Shown here in pieces: positions 1 through 5,204 of a DNA stretch of 5,922 nucleotides (position 1 is the stretch's first letter; each line of letters opens with the position of its first letter). Origin of the DNA: Nodosilinea sp. BSH.14 (GTDB taxonomy: Bacteria; Cyanobacteriota; Cyanobacteriia; Phormidesmidales; Phormidesmidaceae); assembly GCA_023264315.1 (NCBI GenBank), contig JALQST010000212.1, positions 1 to 5,922 on the forward strand, written 5' to 3'. The notes under the pieces are model-generated. The model was not told where the DNA came from, did not search any database, and was given only the letters and a program-made list of their open reading frames with translations. Both the position numbers and the translations under genes were made by a program.

Positions 1-1
1 C

Positions 2-658
2 GACCTGGGTGCCTTTAGCATGATTGCGTCAGACTCCCAGGCCATGGGGCGCGTGGGGGAAGTGGTGAGTCGCACCTGGCAGACCGCCCACAAAATGAAG
101 GTGCAGCGGGGGCCACTGGCGGAAGACTCCGACCGCAACGACAACCACCGGGCCAAGCGCTACGTGGCCAAATACACCATCAATCCCGCCATCACCCACG
201 GCATCGCCGACCATGTGGGCTCCATCGAAGCGGGCAAATTGGCGGATATTTGCCTGTGGAAACCCGCCTTTTTTGGCGTCAAACCCGAAATGGTGCTCAA
301 GGGTGGAGCCATTGCCTGGGCGCAAATGGGAGACCCCAACGCCAGCATCCCCACGCCCCAGCCCGTCCACATGCGGCCCATGTTTGGCAGCTTTGGCGGT
401 GCGATGGCGGCTACGTCTCTGACCTTTGTGTCTAAAGCCGCCCTGGAACTGGGCATTCCGAGTCAACTGGGCCTGACCAAGACCGCCCCCGCCGTGGCTA
501 ACTGCCGCCACCTCAGCAAGGCCGACATGAAGCTCAATACCTACCAGCCCCACATGGAGGTGAACGCCGAAACCTACGAAGTCCGCGCCGACGGCCAGTT
601 GCTGACCTGCGAACCCGCCGACGTGCTACCCATGGCCCAGCGATACTTCTTGTTCTAG
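2..658 (+). CDS. ureC: Urease subunit alpha (catalytic), C-terminal part
   Basis: This is the last ~218 codons of the nickel enzyme that hydrolyses urea to ammonia and carbamate in the cytoplasm. The gene is cut by the left window edge; the open frame runs in from base 2, so the ATG at 20 is an internal Met. The visible start reads DLGAFSMIASDSQAMGRVGE, the highly conserved urease block whose Asp in SDSQ corresponds to the nickel ligand Asp360 of Klebsiella UreC. From that Asp to the stop there are 207 further residues, the same as in the 567-residue Klebsiella protein, and the end MAQRYFLF is the canonical terminus, so this end is intact. The block GIADHVGSIEAGKLADICLW is typical of the amidohydrolase fold. 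The other metal ligands (His residues and carbamylated Lys) lie upstream, outside the window. No gene follows on the same strand; the next one is convergent, so ureC is probably last in its operon. Confidence 0.97.
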   Translation, partial: DLGAFSMIASDSQAMGRVGEVVSRTWQTAHKMKVQRGPLAEDSDRNDNHRAKRYVAKYTINPAITHGIADHVGSIEAGKLADICLWKPAFFGVKPEMVLKGGAIAWAQMGDPNASIPTPQPVHMRPMFGSFGGAMAATSLTFVSKAALELGIPSQLGLTKTAPAVANCRHLSKADMKLNTYQPHMEVNAETYEVRADGQLLTCEPADVLPMAQRYFLF

Positions 659-703
659 CCCGCTGGCTGGAGTAAACCTGGGGATCTATCGGTGATCACT
701 CGG

Positions 704-736
704 TAGGGCAGGGGCATTTCGCCTGCCCCCGCCCTA
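704..736. repeat. GC-rich imperfect palindrome after ureC
   Basis: TAGGGC (704-709) pairs with GCCCTA (731-736). After one A/C mismatch, GGGGCA (711-716) pairs with TGCCCC (724-729), leaving a 7-base loop. This gives a 13-position stem with a single mismatch. There is no T-run on either side, so it is not a classic intrinsic terminator, although a stem this strong just after the ureC stop could still pause polymerase or protect the 3' end of the mRNA. The shape resembles dispersed REP-like palindromes of cyanobacterial genomes; whether it is repeated elsewhere cannot be seen here. Confidence 0.65.
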
Positions 737-741
737 GAGTG

Positions 742-760
742 TGTCATCAATCGGATGACA
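742..760. repeat. Short perfect hairpin in the ureC downstream gap
   Basis: TGTCATC (742-748) and GATGACA (754-760) form a perfect 7-bp stem with a 5-base loop. A longer-range match, GAGTGT (737-742) with ACACTC (775-780), overlaps its first base and could enclose most of it. It lies between two other palindromes. Its function is unknown. Confidence 0.5.
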
Positions 761-792
761 TTAACGATTTCTCGACACTCTGATTGCCCAGG

Positions 793-812
793 CAATGGGC
801 TTAAGCCCATTG
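793..812. repeat. Perfect 20-bp palindrome
   Basis: CAATGGGCTTAAGCCCATTG is fully self-complementary over 20 bases, centred on TTAA. It is the third inverted repeat within about 110 bases of the convergent gap between ureC and the DUF2973-like gene. A perfect, loopless palindrome could be a binding site for a dimeric protein, a cruciform-forming repeat, or a bidirectional transcription block. No T-run follows on either strand. Confidence 0.6.
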
Positions 813-867
813 TTCCACTGAGATGGTGACAGCAAAATACGGGTTTGAGCTTATTGGGTGACACGCC

Positions 868-1167
868 CTAGGTTTCGGAACCGGGCTTTAGGTCGTCGTT
901 GTCATCGCTGTTGTACAGGGCATCGAGCTGTTCGCGGGCGTCCTTCACGGAAATGGAACGCATCACCAGCAGCGGCTCCCGAATCACTTGGCCATCGTTG
1001 TCGAGCAGTTCCGGGTGGGGCACGGGGCGGTTAACCTCGTTCCCGTAGGCATGAGACGATGGTGCATTGCGAGCATTGCTGCCCAACAAAATAAGGTTTC
1101 TCACCAGGTTGGCAATGGCCAGAATGGCGAGAACCGCAAATGCAATGATGTAAATGACGTGCCACAT
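868..1167 (-). CDS. DUF2973-like small membrane protein
   Basis: This is a 99-residue protein of unknown function. Residues 2-29 are one hydrophobic helix (WHVIYIIAFAVLAILAIANL onward), with Arg23 and Arg33 near its end. After a polar linker, residues 50-86 carry HPELLDNDGQVIREPLLVMR and then SISVKDAREQLDALY. I recognise this pattern as the conserved core of the cyanobacterial DUF2973 family, from memory and not from a search. The likely arrangement is one membrane anchor with a short cytoplasmic domain, ending in an acidic tail rich in Asp and Asn. The ATG at 1167 is supported by an AGGGGA Shine-Dalgarno-like run 8 bases upstream on the minus strand and by the helix starting at residue 2. 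The gene stands alone: ureC converges on it and the next plus-strand gene diverges from it. The biochemical role is unknown. Confidence 0.78.
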   Translation of the reverse strand: MWHVIYIIAFAVLAILAIANLVRNLILLGSNARNAPSSHAYGNEVNRPVPHPELLDNDGQVIREPLLVMRSISVKDAREQLDALYNSDDNDDLKPGSET

Positions 1168-1396
1168 GACTTGTATCCCCTGGCCAATCGTTGCCTGTAT
1201 TGACTGTAACCTGTTTATTCCCGTTATGGCCTACAGACCGGGTAGAGGTGGTGAATTTAATGCGCTTTGACCCCAGCAGTGTCCACCCGGAAGTTTGGTA
1301 CTCCACCGAGCGGGAATGCTTCTTGAACGTTGGGAATCCCTCTTGACCCTTGACCTTCTTTTTGCAGTGCCCATCGAACCGACTGATTGCACACCA

Positions 1397-1458
1397 GGCG
1401 GGTTCCGCCGAGGCTGGACGGGTCAGGGAGTTGAGCTTTTTGGCAAAGGGAAACTCCC
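1397..1458. repeat. Two adjacent hairpins in the divergent gap
   Basis: GGCGG (1397-1401) and CCGCC (1405-1409) form a small stem. Next, GGGAGTT (1426-1432) pairs perfectly with AACTCCC (1452-1458). Inside that, CTTT (1436-1439) can pair with AAAG (1445-1448), leaving a 3x3 internal loop and a 5-base apical loop. GGCTGG (1412-1417) could alternatively pair with CCAGCC (1457-1462), which competes with the base of the second stem. The layout could be a folded leader, a small RNA or decayed repeat DNA; nothing here decides between them. Confidence 0.4.
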
Positions 1459-1510
1459 AGCCAAGTCCTTATATGAGGTTGTTAAAGCCGCGTAACGCGA
1501 CATTCCACGA

Positions 1511-1545
1511 TTGAAAGACGTGGGTTTTGCCTGCGGGGCTATAAT
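1511..1545 (+). promoter_or_regulatory. Possible promoter for the gene at 1616
   Basis: A perfect -10 consensus TATAAT lies at 1540-1545, about 70 bases before the chosen ATG. The best upstream match to a -35 is TTGAAA at 1511-1516, but the 23-base gap is longer than the usual 16-18, so the -35 assignment is weak. The -10 lies inside the longest open frame, which begins with a TTG at 1511. That argues for the downstream start at 1616. Confidence 0.4.
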
Positions 1546-1615
1546 TACTGAGATCATCGCCAGCCCAAGGCCGTGTGATCCTACTTACCGCCGGTTGTGG
1601 CGGACTTTACTTGCC

Positions 1616-2461
1616 ATGCCTTCCACCATTGATGACATTGATCTCCAGGCCCGCCAGGGTAGTGTGGCCGCCATTATTCATCTGCTGAATGAGCACTTTG
1701 CCCAGGCTGGCATTCGGACGCGGGCCGTACAGGATAACGGTGTGCTGCAACTGCTGGTGGAAGCCGCCACCGCCGAACAATTGCCCCAGGCCACCGTGGT
1801 GGAAGAGGTGAAAACGGTGCTGGAGTCCATCAGCCCCAAGGGCATCACCAAGGTCAACATCAACAGCCGCATTGTCCAAGAACAGCAGTTGTTGTGGCTA
1901 GATGAGGTAAAGCGCGATCCCGAAAACAGTTTGCTCTGGGCCGAGCCCGTCACCCTGAGGCGGCCCAACCCCCTGGTGCGACTGTGGCAAGATTGGCACA
2001 CTCCTCGCCAGCGCACCCCGTTTTTGGAGGATGTGCCCAGTCCTAAAGCCGCCGCGAGTCGATCCGCCTTTTGGCGAGGGCTGATTGGCGGAGCGAGCTT
2101 GGCCCTCTTGTTGCTGATCGTGGGCTGGGCCACCAAGGATTGGCTGCGGGCCAGTCTAGACGGCGGCCAACCCCAGCCCAGCCCCGAATCCAGCCCCGAT
2201 CCGACCACGCCCCCCGTTGAAGAGGATCCCTTTGTGCTGGCCGTGCGCATTGCCCAACAGGCGGTTAATGATGGACAGGCAGCCACCACGACAGCGGACT
2301 GGCTGGATTTGGCAGTGCGATGGCAGCGGGCGTCGGATTTGATGGCCGAAGTGCCTCCGGAGGACGAACGCTACCCCATTGCCCAGGATCGCATCACGGT
2401 CTACGCCGAGAATAAAGCGCTGGCCCTCGCCGAAGCTGAACGCATCAAAGCATCGGAGTAG
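1616..2461 (+). CDS. Cyanobacterial one-helix membrane protein, function unknown
   Basis: This is a 281-residue protein I cannot name. Residues 1-110 form a soluble N-terminal domain (QGSVAAIIHLLNEHFAQAG, then VNINSRIVQEQQLLWLDEVK) that I associate with conserved cyanobacterial proteins lacking an assigned function. A basic, Pro-containing linker follows (about 115-150). One strong transmembrane helix spans about 155-173 (GLIGGASLALLLLIVGWA), then a Pro/Ser-rich spacer (185-203). Residues 205-281 form a helical domain with the W-x5-W pattern ADWLDLAVRWQRASDLMAEV and a following run of Tyr, Ala and Gln, a module often seen tethered to cyanobacterial membranes. Positive charge before the helix suggests the N-terminus is cytoplasmic and the C-terminal module extracytoplasmic. 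The ATG at 1616 was chosen over an upstream TTG at 1511 because the preceding 35 codons overlap a TATAAT and lack domain character; the Shine-Dalgarno is weak. The DUF1517 gene follows after 137 bases. Confidence 0.8.
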   Translation: MPSTIDDIDLQARQGSVAAIIHLLNEHFAQAGIRTRAVQDNGVLQLLVEAATAEQLPQATVVEEVKTVLESISPKGITKVNINSRIVQEQQLLWLDEVKRDPENSLLWAEPVTLRRPNPLVRLWQDWHTPRQRTPFLEDVPSPKAAASRSAFWRGLIGGASLALLLLIVGWATKDWLRASLDGGQPQPSPESSPDPTTPPVEEDPFVLAVRIAQQAVNDGQAATTTADWLDLAVRWQRASDLMAEVPPEDERYPIAQDRITVYAENKALALAEAERIKASE

Positions 2462-2532
2462 GCTAGGGTTCGGTTCTCCCGACTAGGACGGGGTGCGGCT
2501 GGCCCATGCCCCCCAGATCTAACGCGGTACAG

Positions 2533-2552
2533 TATAGAAATAATAGAAATAT
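2533..2552 (+). repeat. AT-rich tandem 9-mer upstream of the DUF1517 gene
   Basis: ATAGAAATA occurs twice head to tail at 2534-2542 and 2543-2551, giving a short AT-rich island in GC-rich surroundings 47 bases before the chosen start. TATAGA (2533-2538) and TAATAG (2541-2546) inside it could each act as a -10 element. No clear -35 is visible, so the promoter assignment is tentative. Confidence 0.4.
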
Positions 2553-2598
2553 CAACCAACGCCTCATATTTTCGGTGTTTATCTGGTGTTTAAAGGCC

Positions 2599-3567
2599 AT
2601 GCTGCAACGACTGTTTCAACGCTTTCAATCGCCATGGGTGAAATCCCTGGTTAAGCCCGTTCTCGCCCTAGGGTTGGCCCTAGTGCTAATGTTCAGCCAC
2701 GCCGATGCAGCCTGGGCGGCCAAGGCTGGGGGACGCATGGGGGGCGGCAGTTTTGCCCCCACACCTCGAATGGCCCCTGCTCCCACCTCCCGTGCCCCCG
2801 TAGGCGGCGGCTACTATCCGGGCGGCGGCTTCGGCATTCCCATGCCCTTTGTCTTTCCGCTATTTGGGTTTGGCGGCGGCTTTGGTGGTCTGTTTACCCT
2901 GTTGATGGTGTTGGCCATTGCCAATTTCCTGATTAACAGCCTCCGGCGTTCCGGCGAAGGGGAAGACTATACCTCTGGGGTGGCCTCCAGTAATCCCCCG
3001 GTGGCGGTGGCCAAGCTGCAAGTGGGCCTACTCGCCAATGCCCGATCCCTTCAGGACGACCTCAACCGTATTGCCCTCACCGCCGATACGGGCAGCACCA
3101 CCGGGCTGGCCAAGCTGCTCCAAGAAACGACCCTGGCCCTGTTGCGCCACCCCGAATACTGGGTCTACGGTGCCAGCGAGGACACCCAAACCCGGCTGCT
3201 GAGCGCTGAGCAAGCCTTTAACCGCTACACCCTGGCCGCCCGCAGCCAGTTCACGGAGGAAACGCTCTCCAATGTGAATAACCAACTCGCCCAGGCTGCC
3301 CCCAAGGCCACCTTACCTGGCCCAGCGGATGACCTGGCAGCCCCTGGAGAGTATATTCTTGCCACCCTGGTGGTGGCCAGCCAGGGCAAGCTCGATCTGC
3401 CCAACGTCCGATCCACCGAAGAATTGCGGCAAGCCCTGAGCCAAATTGGGGCCATTGCCAGCGACACCCTTCTGGCCGTGGAAGTACTGTGGACGCCGCA
3501 ACAATCCGGCGAAACCCTCAGTGCCGACGAGATGATCGCCGAATACCCCCATCTCAAACTGCTGTAG
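2599..3567 (+). CDS. DUF1517 family membrane protein
   Basis: This is a 322-residue protein with the full DUF1517 layout. Residues 13-41 are an N-terminal hydrophobic signal or anchor with possible cleavage after AWA (Ala40). GGRMGGGSF (44-52) is the family's Gly-rich signature. A Pro/Gly-rich segment (56-83) leads to a hydrophobic stretch at about 84-115 (PLFGFGGGFGGLFTLLMVLA). A soluble domain follows with VAVAKLQVGLLANAR (135-149), LLQETTLALLRHPEYWVYG (173-191) and FTEETLSNVN (218-227). The family occurs in cyanobacteria and plastids; a plant relative, FLAP1, is linked to photosynthetic acclimation in fluctuating light, so a thylakoid or plasma-membrane place is plausible, but the biochemical role is unknown. 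The frame is open from an ATG at 2506, but the Met at 2599 puts the signal peptide at the terminus and leaves the AT-rich island outside the gene. AAAGG is only 2 bases from that ATG, so the Shine-Dalgarno is poor. A terminator follows. Confidence 0.88.
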   Translation: MLQRLFQRFQSPWVKSLVKPVLALGLALVLMFSHADAAWAAKAGGRMGGGSFAPTPRMAPAPTSRAPVGGGYYPGGGFGIPMPFVFPLFGFGGGFGGLFTLLMVLAIANFLINSLRRSGEGEDYTSGVASSNPPVAVAKLQVGLLANARSLQDDLNRIALTADTGSTTGLAKLLQETTLALLRHPEYWVYGASEDTQTRLLSAEQAFNRYTLAARSQFTEETLSNVNNQLAQAAPKATLPGPADDLAAPGEYILATLVVASQGKLDLPNVRSTEELRQALSQIGAIASDTLLAVEVLWTPQQSGETLSADEMIAEYPHLKLL

Positions 3568-3603
3568 GGCCGGATTGCCCTGCCAGACCGCGAGCGGTTG
3601 TCT

Positions 3604-3636
3604 GAGTCCCTTCCAATATCAGGGGGGACTCTTTTT
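3604..3636 (+). terminator. Rho-independent terminator after the DUF1517 gene
   Basis: GAGTCCC (3604-3610) pairs perfectly with GGGACTC (3625-3631), and TTC/GGG can extend the stem inward. Five T residues (3632-3636) follow directly. It lies 36 bases after the stop at 3567, and its orientation fits termination of plus-strand transcription. It separates the DUF1517 unit from pstB, so pstB should have its own promoter. Confidence 0.8.
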
Positions 3637-3695
3637 CGGTGACTTTGCGGGCTGTCCGCGCCCTGCTTTGCCTACCCATCGAAGGTTGCCCGTGC

Positions 3696-3714
3696 CTTAG
3701 CCTTGCCTTAACCC
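3696..3714 (+). promoter_or_regulatory. Putative Pho box upstream of pstB
   Basis: CTTAGCCT (3696-3703) and CTTAACCC (3707-3714) are direct octamers spaced by TGC. The cyanobacterial Pho box described for SphR in Synechocystis is a direct repeat of (C/T)TTAA(C/T)(C/T)(T/A) with 3-base spacing; each half here matches 7 of 8 positions and the spacing is exact. It lies 82 bases before the pstB ATG and downstream of the preceding terminator. A possible extended -10, TGC followed by CATGAT (3731-3739), lies 19 bases past the -10-to-box gap that a response-regulator-driven promoter might use. The position before a phosphate-transport gene adds independent weight. Confidence 0.65.
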
Positions 3715-3796
3715 GGGAACCATCATTCCCTGCCATGATAACGGTGGCGTTGGTTCCGTTTTCTCCAAGTTTCGTCGAGCACTTCCCCGTATTCCT

Positions 3797-4600
3797 ATGG
3801 CAAACCCGTCTACTCCTAGCCCCACCCATTTGGCCCTGCGGGCTGATCATCTCAAGGTTTACTACGGCTCTACCTTGGCCGTGCGCGACGTTAACCTAGA
3901 GGTGCCCACCAACGAAATTGTCGCCTTCATCGGCCCCTCGGGGTGCGGCAAGAGCACGGTGTTGCGCTGCTTCAACCGGATGAATGACCTGATCCCAGGC
4001 TGTCGGGTGGAGGGGCACATCACCTTCCACGGTCAGGACATTTACGGCACCCAGGTGGATCCGGTCAGCCTGCGCCGCCGCATTGGCATGGTCTTTCAAA
4101 AGGCGAACCCCTTCTCCCAATCGATCTACGAAAACATTGCCTGGGCCGCCCGCATCAACGGCTACCAGGGAGATCTCGATGAACTGGTGGAAACCTCCCT
4201 GCGCAGAGCCGCTGTGTGGGAGGAAGTGAAAGATAAGCTGCGGGAGAGCGGTCTATCCCTGTCTGGGGGACAACAGCAGCGACTCTGCATTGCCCGTGCC
4301 ATTGCCATTCAGCCCGACATCATCCTTATGGACGAGCCCTGCTCCGCCCTCGATCCCATCTCCACGATCAAGATCGAGGAAACCATGCAGCAGATCAAGG
4401 CGGACTACACCATCATTATTGTGACCCACAACATGCAGCAGGCGTCGCGGGTGTCTGACCGCACCGCCTTCTTCAATGCGGAAGCCACGGACCGGGGCGG
4501 CAAGGTGGGCTTCTTGGTGGAATACGACCGCACCGAAGTCATTTTCAACAGCCCCCGCGAGCAGTACACCCGCGACTATGTCTCAGGCCGGTTTGGCTAA
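3797..4600 (+). CDS. pstB: Phosphate ABC transporter ATP-binding protein PstB
   Basis: This is the ATPase of the high-affinity phosphate importer PstSCAB; it works as a dimer on the cytoplasmic face of the PstC/PstA channel. All ABC motifs are present and intact in 267 residues, the normal length: Walker A GPSGCGKST (46-54), Q-loop Gln101 in VFQKANPF, signature LSGGQQQR (155-162), Walker B IILMDEP (175-181) and switch His211 in VTHNMQQASRVSD. PstB-specific blocks are FNRMNDLIPG (59-68), SIYENIAW (109-116), MDEPCSALDPIST (178-190) and the C-terminal YDRTEVIFNSP and DYVSGRFG. The ATG at 3797 gives a short N-terminal tail before the first strand; no Shine-Dalgarno is visible. No pstS, pstC or pstA is adjacent: a terminator and a Pho-box-like repeat lie upstream and a small ORF downstream. 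It is therefore a monocistronic or second pstB copy, probably induced by phosphate starvation. Confidence 0.96.
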   Translation: MANPSTPSPTHLALRADHLKVYYGSTLAVRDVNLEVPTNEIVAFIGPSGCGKSTVLRCFNRMNDLIPGCRVEGHITFHGQDIYGTQVDPVSLRRRIGMVFQKANPFSQSIYENIAWAARINGYQGDLDELVETSLRRAAVWEEVKDKLRESGLSLSGGQQQRLCIARAIAIQPDIILMDEPCSALDPISTIKIEETMQQIKADYTIIIVTHNMQQASRVSDRTAFFNAEATDRGGKVGFLVEYDRTEVIFNSPREQYTRDYVSGRFG

Positions 4601-4676
4601 CCGCCCGCAGCGGACAGCCTCACCGAGTTAGACCGTCCCGGCCTAGGGCAGTCCAACCCAAGGGTCTGAAGTCGGT

Positions 4677-4682
4677 TATGAT
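4677..4682 (+). promoter_or_regulatory. Possible -10 element for the small ORF at 4708
   Basis: TATGAT differs from the TATAAT consensus at one position. It would place a transcription start around 4689, leaving a leader of about 20 bases that contains the GGAGG ribosome site. No good -35 lies at the usual distance. If real, this unit is transcribed independently of pstB, and the in-frame ATG at 4678 cannot be its start. Confidence 0.3.
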
Positions 4683-4707
4683 GGCTCCACCGTTGCCTGG
4701 AGGGGCC

Positions 4708-4881
4708 ATGGACGAGACAACCAACTGCGAAAAATTGGCGATGGTGCTGAATCGTGCCGGGGAACAAGGTAAGGGAGCCTTCTGCAAAATGCTGTGGAGT
4801 AACCAGTCTGAGCCGGTTCAGGCGCAGCTCAAACCCCTGCTGACGACAACGGCCCTGGATGTGCTGAACCAGCCAGACTAA
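4708..4881 (+). CDS. Small hypothetical protein, 57 residues
   Basis: This encodes MDETTNCEKLAMVLNRAGEQ and onward for 57 residues, ending VLNQPD. I do not recognise it. It has no transmembrane segment or signal peptide. It looks like a small soluble, mainly helical protein with two Cys (7 and 26) and one Trp (30). Evidence that it is real: a strong Shine-Dalgarno GGAGG at 4699-4703, four bases before the ATG, a rare clear ribosome site in this window, and a possible -10 at 4677. The frame is open upstream to an ATG at 4678, but that codon lies in the -10-like element and lacks a ribosome site. It starts 107 bases after the pstB stop on the same strand, so readthrough from the Pho-type promoter is possible. 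A longer minus-strand open frame over 4597-4977 has no recognisable features and is taken as its shadow. The alternative is chance coding. Confidence 0.5.
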   Translation: MDETTNCEKLAMVLNRAGEQGKGAFCKMLWSNQSEPVQAQLKPLLTTTALDVLNQPD

Positions 4882-4889
4882 CCTCGTCG

Positions 4890-4939
4890 GAGCCAATCCC
4901 GGTACCCAAGCCAGTTCACCGGATGGGTAAGGTTGGCTC
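4890..4939. repeat. Long inverted repeat after the small ORF
   Basis: GAGCCAA (4890-4896) pairs perfectly with TTGGCTC (4933-4939), and the stem extends to nine pairs with one T-G. Inside, either ACCC (4904-4907) with GGGT (4925-4928) or CCGGT (4899-4903) with ACCGG (4918-4922) can form. It starts 9 bases after the stop of the small ORF and has no T-run. It could stabilise the 3' end or act as a weak terminator for the small ORF and pstB. Confidence 0.5.
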
Positions 4940-5035
4940 GCTCGCTGATCTCGGGGGGCGACTGGCCTAGCGATCATTCTCTAAGACAAAATCCCGGTTG
5001 CTTACCCCCGATTCAAACGCTGATCCCGCTCAGGC

Positions 5036-5104
5036 TGAGCTTGTCGAAGCCTCAATTCTGAGCTTGTCGAAACCTCAATTCTGAGCTTGTCAAAGCCTCA
5101 ATGC
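5036..5104. repeat. Three tandem 23-bp repeats (TGAGCTTGTCGAAG type)
   Basis: Three contiguous units lie at 5036-5058, 5059-5081 and 5082-5104, each starting TGAGCTTGTC and carrying CCTCAAT near its end. Unit 2 differs from unit 1 at one base (G to A in GAAGCC). Unit 3 differs from unit 1 at two (CGAAG to CAAAG, and the penultimate T to G). On the minus strand the core is CTTCGACAAGCTCA, which I remember as a very common dispersed repeat motif in many bacterial genomes. An inverted partner CTCAG (5029-5033) lies just before unit 1. The units are contiguous, without spacers, so this is not a CRISPR array. Confidence 0.85.
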
Positions 5105-5111
5105 ATTGAGG
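5096..5111. repeat. Perfect 16-bp palindrome closing the tandem repeats
   Basis: CCTCAATGCATTGAGG is self-complementary over 16 bases. Its left half is the end of the third tandem unit, so the array ends by running into its own inverted copy. This suggests that the repeat unit and its inverse once lay head to head, as expected for a REP-type element or a duplicated hairpin. Confidence 0.7.
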
Positions 5112-5135
5112 GGATGTTCTATTCGGATTTGGGAT

Positions 5136-5204
5136 AAAAACCGCAATCCCAGGATGCTGAGGGGCAGGCATCCAACGCCATGCTCCTCAACAGACCCCTG
5201 GGAT
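5136..5204 (-). terminator. Likely clpB terminator with nested inverted repeats
   Basis: On the minus strand, downstream of the clpB stop, ATCCCAGG (5204-5197) pairs with CCTGGGAT (5153-5146). Five bases later comes TTTTT (5140-5136). Within the 43-base interior TGAGG pairs with CCTCA (5189-5185 with 5162-5158). An alternative local hairpin GGATGC/GCATCC (5173-5168 with 5157-5152) competes with the outer stem. The large interior and the gap before the T-run make it less typical than the terminator at 3604. Its position 27 bases after the stop supports the role. Confidence 0.5.

Larger units (their letters stand above)
1168..1615. other. Divergent intergenic region with no convincing gene
   Basis: About 450 bases separate the DUF2973-like gene (minus) from the gene at 1616 (plus), so promoters for both should lie here. 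A 66-codon open frame at 1295-1495 and a 28-codon frame from the ATG at 1260 exist. Neither has a Shine-Dalgarno, a recognisable motif or persuasive composition, and I do not call them genes. Visible structure includes a tandem heptamer CTTGACC at 1342-1355, two hairpins (1397-1409 and 1426-1458), an inverted repeat CGCGTAACGCG at 1489-1499, and a TATAAT at 1540. Confidence 0.6.

Noticed and set aside
29..553. Minus-strand 174-codon open frame opposite ureC
   Set aside because: It lies antisense to an unmistakable, full-conservation urease sequence; long antisense frames are expected in GC-rich genes.
1197..1210. NtcA-type nitrogen-control site on the minus strand upstream of the DUF2973-like gene
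   Set aside because: It reads GTT-N8-TAC instead of GTA-N8-TAC, and no -10 element lies at the expected distance; the downstream position would fall on the ribosome site.
1295..1495. 66-codon plus-strand open frame in the divergent gap
   Set aside because: There is no ribosome site, its start is not an ATG, it spans the hairpins, and no family is recognised.
1511..1615. N-terminal extension of the membrane protein at 1616
   Set aside because: The frame is open from a TTG at 1511, but this segment contains the TATAAT, has no ribosome site and has a composition unlike the domain that starts at the ATG.
2506..2598. N-terminal extension of the DUF1517 protein
   Set aside because: It would bury the signal peptide about 45 residues inside the protein and place the AT-rich tandem repeat within the coding region.
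4597..4977. Minus-strand 126-codon open frame
   Set aside because: It covers the small plus-strand ORF and both flanking gaps, has an Arg/Gln/Pro-rich random composition, no recognisable motif and no ribosome site, and runs through an inverted repeat.
5036..5104. CRISPR array
   Set aside because: The 23-bp units are directly contiguous with no unique spacers, and no cas gene is present in the window.
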